In this document: positions 12,303 through 24,000 of the stretch, piece after piece
Position numbering within the stretch: the stretch's first letter is position 1
Layout: every line of letters begins with the position of its first letter
Assembly: GCF_000002075.1 (NCBI RefSeq)
Contig: NW_004797297.1
Span: 1,929,855-1,993,854 of the forward strand
DNA length: 64,000 nt
Direction of reading: 5' to 3'
Source of the DNA: Aplysia californica
Lineage: Eukaryota > Mollusca > Gastropoda > Aplysiida > Aplysiidae
Made by a program: the position numbers and the translations under genes
The notes under the pieces: generated by a model
The model's database searches: none
Told to the model about the DNA's origin: nothing
The model's input: only the letters and a program-made list of their open reading frames with translations

Positions 12303-13299
12303 TACATGTAATAGAACAAAGCCCATAAGTGTCAGGTAAGTCACTACAACTTTTGTCGCAGATCTACTTTGAATAGTTTAAATGTATTGAATATGGAAAA
12401 GGGTGTGAAGGGTTTGGAGAGGGATTACTTGGACAATGCCCACCATCTTGACCCGCTGTGAGGGAGAGTCAAGTTGTTCTGTTTTTATTTTTAAAAATTG
12501 CCAAGTCTGTGTTAGGTATTGCTTCCCCATTTTCATGGCTGTTTTTGTTGTTCTCTCGCCCTCCTGGCCACTGCATGGCTGTAAGATTGTCTTTGTGCTT
12601 CCCTACTTATACTAATACCCATGTAGTCTTTCTAAACTTTTGGGGGGTTATTTCTGTATTATCTCTTTCCCCCCTCCTCCTCCCTCCGTCCGTCTAAATG
12701 ACATAATTTACTCTCAGCCCTTGTGCTACTAATGCATTTACAACTTATGCACAGGGAAAGAGATAATGTGAGAAGCCTCTTAACTGGATTCATTTGTTCC
12801 GAACTCGGACCTTTTCTAAAAAAAAAAAAGAAAAAGAAACTTTCTGCCCCCTTTGGCCCCTTCTCTGGGCTCCTGACTCTTTCTGCTGTCTTCCTACTGC
12901 TATCTCTTGGCTCCTTCTCCCTCTCGTTGCTGCCTTTCAGCCTCACCACTTATCTTAGTGTAGGTAAGATATAATATTCTGACACCTAGCCTTCTCAGAT
13001 AAGGGCAAAAAATCTGAGGTCCCGAGTGCAAGTTGCCCACGTTAAATTTAAAGATCCCTTTGTGGTCCTAAAATTTATAAGAGTAGGCTTCGGTCGCCTC
13101 CCGGGCAAAATTTGAAATAATTCATACCAAACTGAAAATGATTAATATTAATATGTCCCACGCGCTCATATGACCGTATCACAGCAGTAAAACAACCAAA
13201 CCACCTGCCAACCATCCCCCCCCCCCAAAAAAAACCCAACTACAACAGCAATATATATATACCAGGGATAGCTCGAATCCGTCGGGACCGGCTATTGAA
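12303..13299. other. Non-coding stretch with a SINE-like or other dispersed repeat
   Basis: No gene is seen. A block around 12985-13200 (CCCTTTGTGGTCCTAAAA, then GGCTTCGGTCGCCTCCCGGG) has the feel of a dispersed molluscan repeat, followed by C-run and A-run tracts near 13219-13235. I cannot name the family from this single copy. Confidence 0.3.
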
Positions 13300-13817
13300 T
13301 TAATAATTGTCTACAAAGGAGCAATATCCACCTGTCCCAAGTCATGCTCAGAGAAAAGTAGACCTACCCATCAGATCAGTAGATCAGAGCATTCACCGAT
13401 GGATCATCCATGGAAGCAACACAAGACGGAGGTGAAGGTATCTTGGCCTACATAGAGTGGCTTGACGAATAAATAAATTCCAGCATCAGCATACCAACAG
13501 GGAAAAGGGTAGAGACAGAAGCTCCCCAAGAGGCAGCCAAGGTGCTTGGAAACAGGGAGGCCACACACAACGTGAAAGTGGTACTTTTGAACGACGCAAA
13601 ATCAGCCCTACAATCCGTAGAGAACAACCAGAGTATTGAACTCAACGCCCTAACAAGAGCTATCATGGCACTAAACTCTACAGCCAGCAGCGTTGTCTTG
13701 CAATGGATTCCCAGGCGCGTCGACATAGTACCGTTACTCGTATTATTTGGAAATGAATGTGCCGACGAATTGGTGAGGGAAGGAGGACAAATGGAACAAA
13801 CCCATCCCAGACCCTAC
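13300..13817 (+). mobile_element. LINE fragment A, RNase H domain (left piece)
   Basis: Translates to a ribonuclease H domain of a non-LTR retrotransposon ORF2: FTDGSS (first catalytic Asp) near 13392, NDAKSALQSV, LQWIPRRVDI and GNECADELVREGG. RNase H after the reverse transcriptase is typical of I/Jockey-superclade LINEs. The reading frame has an in-frame stop near 13468 and no reverse transcriptase is left on this side, so it is a dead fragment. The following conserved part (QETLIKSAIHAQWNETHP) is found about 1.5 kb further on, at 15289. Confidence 0.7.
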
Positions 13818-15288
13818 TTTTAACTTTTATTGCTTACTGATCCCATTATAATTAATAATATAATCCACGAGGTTCGTAGAGGCGCTATGTGATAGAGAGC
13901 CTGGTCAGATCATCAGATGTTCACGGTCCACCTCTTTCTTTGCCTTCCTCTCTTTCTCCTCCCCTATACAGTTCCCTGGAGAATGGTCTTCGATAGGCCA
14001 TACGATCTTGTTACACTGATAGTGATAGAGAGCCTGGTCAGATCATCAGATGTCTCCACTTTTCTTGGGGTTTTTTTTGCGAGCGCCTGAGTTTGGGCGA
14101 CGGATTTTCGAGTCCATTCCGCAATGTTGACGGTCCACCTCTTTCTTTGCCTTCCTCTCTTTCTCCTCCCCTATACAGTTCCCTGAAGAATGGTCTTCGA
14201 TAGGCCATACGATCTTGTTACCTGACCATACCTATTCATTTCTCTTCGCTTCACAGTAGACAGCAAGTCTAAATAGTTAAGTAGCTGATATGTTGTTTCA
14301 CTCTACTGCGCACTTCCTCGTTATTTTGTGACGTGGTCATTATATGATGAGATACCAAAGAGTCGTCTAACGCATCTCATTTCGGCTGCTTGGATCTTCC
14401 TCCAAAGCTCTGCCGTCAAGGTCCATGATTCGCAAGCATACAGAAGGATGAAGATGACGAGGGCATAGAGTAGTCTGATTTTGGAATTGACTGACATGTT
14501 TCGATCTTTCGATGGTCTTAGTATTGTAAGTGCCCATGTTGTTTGTGCAATTCTTGCATGGACTTCTGGCTTGGATCATTCTTTGCTGATGATGGTACCA
14601 AGGTACTTGAACTGGTCAACTGTTTCAAGCTGTTGACCATTGACTGTAATTTTGGTTTTAATTGGTTCGTCATTATTTCTCATCATTTATGTTTTCTCGG
14701 CACTAATTTCCATACCATATCTGGTCGATGTTTCATCCAGTTGTTTTACCAGTAAGTCATCTGCAAACCTGAGGTTAGTAACTGTTCGTCCACCGATGCT
14801 GACTGTACTCGTATGATTTTCAAGAACATCAGACATGGTTCGTTCAAGGAAGATGTAGAACAGGGTAGGCGATAGCTAACAACCTTGGCGCACTCCGACA
14901 GTAGTGTGAAACCATTCTCCTATTTTCCCCTGGGCGAGGACTGCACTGGTGATTTTTTTTTTTTTTTTGGTATAGTTATTGGATCGACTCTTTCAACTTT
15001 TGGCCCATGTTGTATTTCTTTATGGTTGCCCACAACGCATCACGCCACACGCAATCCAAAGCTTTTTAAAAAAATCAATGAATACAAGGAAGATGCCTTG
15101 CTTGTGTCGACTGTATTTCTCGCACAGAACTCTGGGGTTGAATATCTGTTCTGTTGTACTTCTTCCATGCCTGAACCTGGCTTACTCTTCGGCAATTATT
15201 TCTTCTTCCTGATATCTCAGTCGGTTCAGTATAACTTTTCAGCATCACTTTGCTTGCATGGCTTATTAGGTTGATAGTTTTGGCATAT
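13818..15288 (-). mobile_element. RTE-like LINE fragment B inserted into LINE A
   Basis: On the - strand this piece reads as the C-terminal half of a LINE reverse transcriptase in several frames: GVRQGC near 14875-14900, the catalytic LRFADDLL near 14755-14780, then QFKYLGTIISKE and LLYALVIFILLYACESWTL near 14400-14480. This arrangement, with no RNase H after it, fits RTE-like elements abundant in invertebrates. The frame is broken in several places. The 3' side of the element is toward lower coordinates and contains a partial tandem duplication (13889-14222). Confidence 0.7.
13889..14222. repeat. Partial tandem duplication in the LINE B 3' region
   Basis: Two nearly identical copies share GAGAGCCTGGTCAGATCATC at their start and CTTCGATAGGCCATACGATC at their end. 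The first spans about 13889-14015 and the second about 14022-14222. The second has about 75 extra bases in its middle. Confidence 0.85.
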
Positions 15289-15480
15289 CAACTACCAGGA
15301 AACACTCATTAAGTCAGCAATCCATGCCCAATGGAACGAAACGCACCCACAACACAGAAGAAAGGACCCAATCTACCAGCTCAAGAGCCGACCAAGTGAT
15401 AATCTTTTTAGACTCAGAACAGTACACAACAGGCTGAAGCATCACATGCTCTCTCGTTTCAAAATCGGTGATGGGTCCAA
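15289..15480 (+). mobile_element. LINE fragment A, C-terminal tail (right piece)
   Basis: The + strand translates as QETLIKSAIHAQWNETHP, then IYQLKSRPSDNLFRLRTVHN, RLKHHMLSRFKIGDGSK. This is the region that follows RNase H in LINE ORF2 proteins (compare the usual 'FRLRTGHCRL' pattern). It therefore continues the element broken at 13817. Confidence 0.65.
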
Positions 15481-15482
15481 AA

Positions 15483-15549
15483 GAAGAAGAAGAAGAAGAA
15501 GGAGGAGGAGGAGGAGGAGGAGGAGAAGAAGAAGAAGAAGAAGAAGAAG
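15483..15549. repeat. (GAA)n-(GGA)n trinucleotide repeat
   Basis: AGAAGA units, then GGAGGA, then AGAAGA again, directly after the LINE A tail. The antisense Ser-rich frame here is repeat-derived. Confidence 0.95.
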
Positions 15550-16265
15550 CAGGGACCAGCCTCGGTAGTTCGAGGGATCCGTAGTTCGAGGAAGAAACAA
15601 AGATTGCTACGGTAGGGCCCTTTGATGAGTAAGTGGGGCAGAGATGAGAATGTGCAGTTCGTATGTGAAGTCCGCCCATTTTCCCTCAGACCGCCGGGGC
15701 CAGCAATGAGCGTGATAGTGATCTGAGGAGCAGCAGCGGGGTAGATCTAGACTGGAAGTGTTAGTTGTTGTTATGCTTTGTTCTAGTTGAAGTTGAAGCC
15801 ATGGTGAAACGAAAAATGGGGTGCTCCATGATGTGCGTGTGTGTGTGTGTGTGAGTGTGTGTGTCGAGCAGGACGCTAAAAATAGCACATCTAGCTGCTT
15901 CTATGGAGGGAGGAATGTATTTTACCTACCTTGCCTTTTCCCGTAAAAAAATTACATGTAGGCCCTATCATTACATGTATTAAATTTAGTTCGTATCAAG
16001 TGCATCCCGAAGGACATTGACTTTAGACCTCTACGGCGGCGTACTTAGTTCGACTATTCCGTGCTTGTGTTCGAGCTTCGAGTAATTTACTTACAAAGAT
16101 TTAAAAAAAAAAACAGAAAAAAAAACAGGCACAGTTCAACGGATGCGTGATTTCGAGTCTTCTGTGTATATATAATAAAAAAAAAAAATGATATATAGAT
16201 ACTGGAACAAACAGACAACACACACATTTATTGCTGGTGCACGGTCGCTCTGTGCAGCACCCGTT

Positions 16266-16339
<74 letters not shown>

Positions 16340-17495
16340 AGCTCGGGTTATTTGTCTTGCTCAAGAACACCCCGCACAAACCATCCATATAGACACCGTT
16401 TCACAAAAGCATGTTTGACAGCGTTATTGTGAGGCTGAACTTACAAACTACTCGTCCACTGTAGACACATTATAATTGCTGCTGCTGGTTTCGATGGTTA
16501 CCTTCAACAGTTTGAAATGAAAAGATAAAGATGGAAGAGGCAGTGAGAAATGCAAGGTTCTATAGGCCCTACACGTAGGGGATTCATACATTTAGTTTTT
16601 GTAGAAGGAAACAAGTCGGACACATTTTCAGTAATAGCATCTGAATGATAATAGAAGACAGTTTGTTATTAAAAAAATTTTTTTTTACAGTACTTTGACC
16701 GTACACGTAGATCTACTCAAATCGATCTAAATTAAATTACAATGTAGTTAAAATAAATAATGGATACTCATTCTATGAATTCATAATTTTATACTGTTAT
16801 GAACTGTCACACACCGTCAGACTTTAGCATTTAGCAGTCATTCTGATGTTCTGCAATTCTAGGCTAGCCTAACCACTTTGTCAGTGACTTTGCGATTATC
16901 ACAGCTAGATTGAAAGAAATTTAAAAAAAGCTTTAATTCGCCCTTCTTATTTTTGATGCAGGGTTATAAGCACTTTGTAAATTCTTCCTTTCATCTCTTT
17001 AAGTTGTGTGTGTGGGCCTATCAGTTGGCGAATTCGGAATAGAAGAGCTGTATACTAAGACTAAGACTAAGACGTAACAAGGCACAGTGACAAGGTATGA
17101 TGATAAGATTCTCATTAGTAGGCCTATTGTATTATTAATTGGGGAGAAATATTTCGACGGCCTGCCGTCTGAAGATCGTAGTTGATTTTTCCACTGCTTG
17201 CTGTCTGAACATCGGAAGTGATACACTGTTACAGTTACACCTCTACACGGTATGCTGTCTTGAGTCTAAAGTGACTAAAGTCTAAAGATCAGAATTGATA
17301 TTTTGATGGCATGGTATAGAGGACATGCGACTAGAATCTAGATCTAGATCTAGACTCTAGAGGTAGATATAATCTAGATCTAAATCTAAAAGTAGAATGA
17401 CGCATTTTCCTGATTGGCTGCTAGTTTTAGTAATGTGATGTCATCACTACCTGGGATACCCGCAGACTATTTTTATAAGGCCGTGGAGGTACCAA
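15550..17495. other. Non-coding stretch with microsatellites
   Basis: No gene is recognised. It contains a short GT repeat (15832-15864), A-runs near 16100-16190, the CT/GT compound repeat at 16266 and an AGATCT-rich tract at about 17335-17395. Confidence 0.6.
16266..16337. repeat. Compound (CT)n-(GT)n microsatellite
   Basis: About 30 bases of CT repeat followed by about 40 bases of GT repeat. Confidence 0.95.
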
Positions 17496-17503
17496 AGATT
17501 TTG

Positions 17504-17766
17504 GGCGCTTTTGCGGTAGTTCCCACCCCGCAATTGTTATTAGCCGGTTTAGGCCTCAAGAGAGGGGGGTTTCAGTGGGGGCTTGCCCCCCTGGCCTCAA
17601 TAAAAATGTGGTGGGGGGTTTCAGGGGGGCATGCCCCCCTGAATTTTACCATAATTTGATGTTTTGCACTTGTTAGGTTTGATATCTTAGCTCGCATCAA
17701 ACGTATAGATCTCGATGTAGGTCAGGCTCAAAATATAAGGGGGGTGGGAACTGCCGAAAAAGCACC
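17504..17766 (+). mobile_element. 263-bp miniature inverted-repeat element, left copy
   Basis: Ends are GGCGCTTTTGCGGTAGTTCC and, inverted, GGTGCTTTTTCGGCAGTTCC, both continuing into CCACCCC. The 8-base direct repeat AGATTTTG flanks it (17496-17503 and 17767-17774), which suggests a hAT-type target duplication. The centre holds a 24-base perfect palindrome (17620-17643, core GGGGGGCATGCCCCCC) and several G/C runs. A second, inverted copy lies at 18141-18402. Confidence 0.75.
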
Positions 17767-18140
17767 AGATTTTGTATACACACGATACAGTAGAGAATCT
17801 TTGGAGGTACTGTTTCCGCATGGAATGACATGTTGGGTCAGTGGCTTGACATATTGTCCATATCGATGTGTTTCGCACGGTAAAATTTCTCACTTGCGGC
17901 TAACTGCAGCACATCAGCCATGCTCTGGTGATGGAAGATCGTTGATGCTCAGAACCGTAAGAATGGTGATGCTTGAAATTGAAACACGGTAAATGCAAAG
18001 ACAATAAAGCGCACTAAAATTGCCCTATGTATACACGATCTTTGGTGCCATGCGGTTGGCATATGTTTAGATCATGTTGTCATGTGATTGGAGGGGTATC
18101 CCAGTCTGACGTCGCACAAGATGGCTGCCTTACCCAAAAT
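17767..18140. other. Spacer between the two inverted miniature elements
   Basis: 374 bases of ordinary-looking sequence. Near its right end lie a CRE-like TGACGTCG (18108) and an AAGATGGCTGCC word resembling a YY1 site, a motif common close to animal transcription starts. No coding frame is supported. It could be a fragment of a promoter, but nothing else supports that. Confidence 0.25.
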
Positions 18141-18402
18141 GGTGCTTTTTCGGTAGTTCCCACCCCCCTTATATTTTGAGCCTGACCTACATCGAGATCT
18201 GTACGTTTGATGTGAGCTAAGATATCAAACCTAACAAGTGCAAAACATCAAATTATGGTAAAATTCAGGGGGGCATGCCCCCCTGAAACCCCCCACCACA
18301 TTTTTATTAGGACAGGGGGGCAAGCCCCCACTGAAACCCCCCTCTCTTGAGGCCAAAACTGGTGAATAACAATTGCGGGGTGGGAACTACCGAAAAAGCG
18401 CC
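18141..18402 (-). mobile_element. 262-bp miniature inverted-repeat element, right (inverted) copy
   Basis: Reverse complement of the element at 17504-17766, with the same ends and the same 24-base palindrome (18264-18287). The flanks share only about five to seven bases around CCAAAAT, so its target duplication is less clear. The two copies are similar enough that both encode the same spurious peptide in opposite orientations. Confidence 0.75.
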
Positions 18403-20212
18403 AAAATAGTTTGCGTCGTTCTACGTTTAGTCGCATGTGTGTATAGGCCCTACTTGAAGTGTATCAATGCGAGGTATAATCCAAGGAGATAAAATGGAAG
18501 TACCCGGTGCATGTACGGATAGACAACATTGGATCTAGATCTACTATGCAAGTACATATGTACTTTACTTTTCACATCTTACATAAAAAATGTATTGCAA
18601 ACGAAAATAAGTGATAAAATAATGTCATTTACATATATATATATATATATGCATTCAGACAAAGCATGGGGTGCCTATTGGGGGATCGGGTCAGGGCGAG
18701 GCGGTTTGCCCTTTCCTTTAAAAGGGCTTCTTGGTCCCCTTTGTGGATATGAAAGAAGAGCTCTGTTAAATAGTTATGTTTAAGTTTATGAACTGATACC
18801 TTGATGAGTCTCCAGAAAATTAGCTCATAAGATGACGAGAAATAGGTTTTTATTTGCCAAGTCAAATTCTTGACATGTAATCTGCTAAGCCTCTTAGCAA
18901 TATAATACCATTTCAAGTCTACAAGCCACTCTCTATTATATAATTACTGTGTTCAACTGTAGATTTAATTGTTATGCTTTCCAACAAAAAAGTGTAGCCT
19001 ACAAATAAAAGGAAGGGGTTCGGGGCTAGCGGAGTATGTGATGTGAGCAATTGGAACGGGCAGGCTTTTGATTTGGGTGTTTCAGAATCAGGGTAATGGA
19101 TGCAAATTCTTCTGGTGATAAGCTGGGTGACTATAGCCTCTTTTGTTTGTTGCCTTGCAATGCTTTTTTATTTAAGAAATATGTTGGTTTTACATTTATG
19201 ATATTTTGTACTTTGAGATTCTTTTACTTACCTTCTTTCTGTGTGCACGTCCTTATTCATCTTTTTTTTTATTGTCTCTTCTTATCCCTGTAAAAAACCC
19301 AACTTAAATGTAACGAGAAAAACTACTTGTTGACTTGGGATTTAGTAGCTAGATCTAGTTATGGGAGTGCAAGGGAACCGAAGTTTGAAAGCGTATTGAT
19401 TTCAAGTAGCATATTTTTATTGCCTATTCTGATCAGCAAAATAACTTTGGTTTTTAAAAAAAGTAAATAAACGTGTATAAATGAACACAAAGTCACAGGT
19501 GTGGACCTTGCTAATTACTGAACCCATGAATCGAGACTATCAAATGAAACCCCCACACTAGATTTTTACACTGCACTGCATCAAGCATATGATGAGGGGG
19601 AACTATTATGATGACGTTGGTTTTTAATAATTTTATTTGTGAAACAACATTTTACTTGTAAATCACATATTCGCCCAACGTGTGAACGGGAAGCTATGTT
19701 TCTGTATCTTATAGAGGAGACTAGGAGAGCAAGAAGCAAGGTCACTAATTGGATATTGTGAAATTGACCCACCCGATCCTAGTTCTATTTAGAATCTTTA
19801 GTATTAGATGTCTGTTGCTGCAGTCACCAACAGCTGATTGAGGTCCGAGAGTTGAAGATCTCCATCCTTATAATGTCATGTTTGCCCATGTGTTGATTAA
19901 GGCAGAGATCTTATTGAGGAAGAAACTCCGAAGGATCTGCCTATTAAATTTGGAGTACATAATAATTAAATGGTTGCCAACCATTATATTTTACAGGACA
20001 AAAAAATAAAGTTTGACCATGGTTTCTTATTTGTATAATAACTTTCCCTCTATGGTAAGCAGTTACCAAAGGAAAAGAAAATCACACACTGACTTATTTT
20101 CCCATACTTGTTTTTGTTCTTTACAGTGATAAATTAATTTTATTTTAAAGTCTCATGATTTTTCTTCCACTGTGCCTGAAATATATTGCTCTGTGTATTC
20201 TCTCATTTATAG
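18403..20212. other. Upstream region of ACSF3
   Basis: No coding exon is recognised. It contains a short TA repeat (about 18634-18650) and AT-rich DNA. The ACSF3 promoter and any untranslated first exon should lie here or further left, but I cannot place a start site: no clear TATA box, initiator or GC-rich island is visible. Confidence 0.4.
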
Positions 20213-20226
20213 GGAATCGATGTGTC

Positions 20227-21008
20227 ATGGCTGTCCCACTGGCAACAATTGTTCATCATTCCTGCCAATGCAGGCTCTTGCACAAGTCTCTTAGACCTGC
20301 ATGGTTATTGAACTTCAAAGCTTTAAGAACTTCCTCTTCAAACTCTTTGAAATGCAAGCCCCTTGAAATAAATTTGATCATGAGAACGGAAAGAGCAAGG
20401 AGCACTCTCTGTCTGAGAAACATCTCCTCAGTCCTAGCTGTGGTCAAGTCTGGCTCACAAGAAGCCGTGGGTCAAGGACATACAGTCAGTGCCAGACAGT
20501 TCTCTACATCTCTTGGCCGCCCCGTTCACTCGCAAGACACAGTTCAGTCTCATCTTCCTGTTTTTCTTCATGCGGAAAAATACCTCAAGCACCCTGCAGT
20601 CATTGACCAAGATGGGAGCTTGACTTATGCTGATGTTCTTCATCATAGTATGAATCTGGCCACTGACATTCTTGCTTTCAGGAATGCAGAAAACGATATG
20701 AAACTAAATAGTGAGAGAATAGCCATCCTAACAGATCATAGTGTCTCTTATGTGATTGGTCAGTATGCGACATGGATTGTCAATGGTGTCTCAGTTCCTT
20801 TGTGTTCGACTCACCCACCCTCGGAGTGGGAATACTTTCTGCGGGATTCTCAGTGTACCCTGGTTTTGGCCTCGGAGGGATTTGTCGACAAAATCACCCC
20901 TATTTCACAGAAGCTGAATGTCCCGGTCAAGACTTTGTCAAGAGAACTGTACTCTGAGGAATATGAGAAAAACAGATGGTTCCAGTCTGATCATGCTTCA
21001 AACCCAAA
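20227..21008 (+). CDS. ACSF3: ACSF3 exon with start codon (presequence and N-terminal domain)
   Basis: The exon appears to start at 20213 after the acceptor ctctcatttatag, with 14 untranslated bases before ATG. An upstream in-frame ATG at 20155 would precede that acceptor and is less likely. Encodes residues 1-260: the presequence, then [35 protein letters not shown] and [10 protein letters not shown], as in ACSF3. Donor AA/gtaagt at 21009. Confidence 0.88.
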
Positions 21009-24000
21009 GTAAGTGTTTAGTTTAACTGTGTATTTCCAGTTATGCTACCATTCTGTAATGTTTGGTATTTTCAGATCTCTTGACTTTAACATGGATTTAG
21101 TTTAAGCAATAGATACAATAATTGCACTCTATTTCACAAAACTTTGTTTGGCTTTATGTCTTTTGGTACACTTTGTTACTTTGTTCGGAATTCGTGGTTC
21201 ATGGAAACTAAGTTTGTCAAACTGTGTGTGTACTTCTTTTGTATTGGAGAAGACTGCATTGTGTTTTTTTTCTTCTCAGGCAGATCACAAGGATGTTTGA
21301 GCAAAGAAAGAAACGTTGGTTTGATCGTTCAGAGGAGTTCATTTTGAAGAAGCCAGCTTTGATTGTATATACTAGTGGGACGACTGGACCACCAAAGGTA
21401 AACTTTGAGTATGAAGCTCATATACTGGATTGTAACATTCTTTTACCTGAAGTTTAAGCAGAAATCTTGGACTGGGATCCGAAATTAAATTATTGTGTAG
21501 TCTGATTAAGTTCTGAGATAAAAGTAATATCTTGAATAAATTTGTTAGTCAGAAAACTTGAGTATGACAAGGTAACAAATTTTAAGTATATTTAGTAGCT
21601 TTCAGAACTAAAAAAAAAAAGAATTAATTTGAATAAGAATTTTTGTCCCAAAGAAATGTATAGATATTATAAAACACTTTGCTGTCTGTTTTTATTCCCA
21701 AATTTGATTGCTTTGATTTACTTCACTCCCTGGAGCTGAGGGTCTCCCCTTCCAGAGGGAAAGGAGATGTCTCTATTTGACAGGATTGATGACTTGACTG
21801 TTTTTATCAAATGGCGTTTTTGTTGTGTGTAGGGTGTGGTCCTGACTCATGGAAACCTGGCGGCCATGACACGAGGCATGATCAAAAGCTGGGAGTGGAC
21901 GTCAAGGGACACAATCCTCCATGTGCTGCCGTTGCATCATGTCCATGGTATTGTCAACGTGCTGCTCACTCCCCTGGCATGTGGTGCCACCTGTGTGATG
22001 GAGCCAAAGTTTGACCCTGGCCAGGTAGGGACTTATTCTCCGGGGTTTTTTTTCTTCTTCTTTTTCTTTTTCTTTTCCCAGTTGAGGTCAGGGGTTGAAC
22101 CTACAAAAGAACTGATTTTTGTGTAGAGTCGAAATAGTCCAAGATGACCAACAATTGTCGAGGTGAAAAGTGGTTGTTTTTGACAGATGGACATTTTGGA
22201 CTGTATTATTATATTAGAAAAAATAATACGTGGATACCTGGATACATGGAGGTGTCGTCTCTGACTCAGAGGTTGATGTGTAATGACCGTCCATCCTTCA
22301 TGGTTGGGAGTTGCCGTTGCACATTCTGCTATATCCAGGCCAGTCCATGTTTTTATGTTGTCCATCCATGTTATAATTCAGATATCTGGTAATGCAAGGA
22401 GGGAATCGAGAAATGGTTGTTTGTACAGGACAAGTGGGCTTTAACTCACTTGAGCCTATTTCCATGTGTTAACAGGACGCCCCGCTGGCCCAGTGGCCTA
22501 ATTCCATGTATTTACGGGATGCGCTTTATCTATTGTTATCTCCAGTGTTTTTTGGTTACAAGTTACGGGAAGCGGTGAGCCAACAGCTGACCCACCTGTT
22601 CCGTTTTGTTAAAACTTTGGTTAAGTTATGTGCAGTACTTTTTGAGCTGTAATGAACTAAGTCAGTCACCCTTGCTTTGCGATAGATGATTTTATTATAA
22701 ATTGGGCGCCCTAAAAAATTGCATAACCCCCAAACATTGCTATTTCAAAATATTGATAAAATAAAAACTATTTGGACAAATTAGATTCAGTTTTCTTTTT
22801 CTTTGAGAGCATTTCCTTCTTTCTCTTGTTGAATTAAAAAATTATGATGGCATTCACAGTCTTTTTGTGGTTGACACTTCTATATACCCCAAAAGTGTCG
22901 GGCTGCAATGGTTGTTGCGTGAAAAATAGCTCTGGTTCAAGTGAGTTAAAGTAGGTGTGACAGTACACGACTTGTTTTCTTACAAGGAATTAATGTCCCT
23001 AACCTCAGAAGTAGCCACATGCCGTTTTTGTACTTACTGTTGCTTGTTCCGGTTTTTAGCTCAAAACTAATTTACATTTAGTTTTTCTTGGGCCACTGAT
23101 CTTTTTTTTTGGTAACCTTTTCTTTCTCTCTGCAGGTTTGGAATACTCTGACTTCACCAAAAGTGCCCGGTCTTGACAAGAATATCAATGTGTTCATGGC
23201 AGTCCCTACTGTCTATGCTAAGCTAATCCAGTACTTTGATGAGAACATGGCAAACTCAAAAACCGGCTTGACAGTGGACTTTGTCCGAGAAACTTTGTCT
23301 TCTAAATTTAGGTGAGAGTTCAGTTTCTTCGATGTATTTTCAGTTTTGCTCTTGTCTCTTTGCTAAAAAAAACTTGTTTTGTGTGAAATGGAGGCAAGAT
23401 AGAAGATGTTTCTCCTTCTCCTTCCTTATACTTGGGGACTATCAGTGATTCAATCATTGGTTCATAAAGGACTGCGCAGGTCTTTTGTCACACAGTCAGG
23501 TAAACTTCTCTGGATTGATAACAACAACTGTAAAGTTTCTGTGTCAAATTTATTTTTTATGTTATATTTTTGGTTTCCTCTGTTTTTCATTAATAAAAAA
23601 TTTTCTTCTGCTTCTGAAAATGTTAATACCATTCGAAATTGCAAATCAACATACAAACTTGTGTTGCAAGGGATGATTTAGTCTGTTACATCAGTTACTT
23701 GAGTCTCATTCTGACAGCGTGACAGACTTGTATGATGTATTTTGCCTCTGACGTGACTCCCGGTGAATTTGAAACATTTTGTTTCTTTTAGTTTCTTTTA
23801 GATTTGTTACTAGACTGTTGGCTCTCAGACTATTAAATCTTTAAAAATGTGCATTCTCAGACAGGACTTCAATAGTTTTAAACTAGTTTTAGTTAGACTG
23901 GTAGAAATGTTGGCATGGTGGTATGGTCTTGAGTTTCCCTTTCATGTAAAAGTGCGTGGCTAGGTTCCAGCTTTGTGAAGTCATTGTCAGTGCGCACCAG

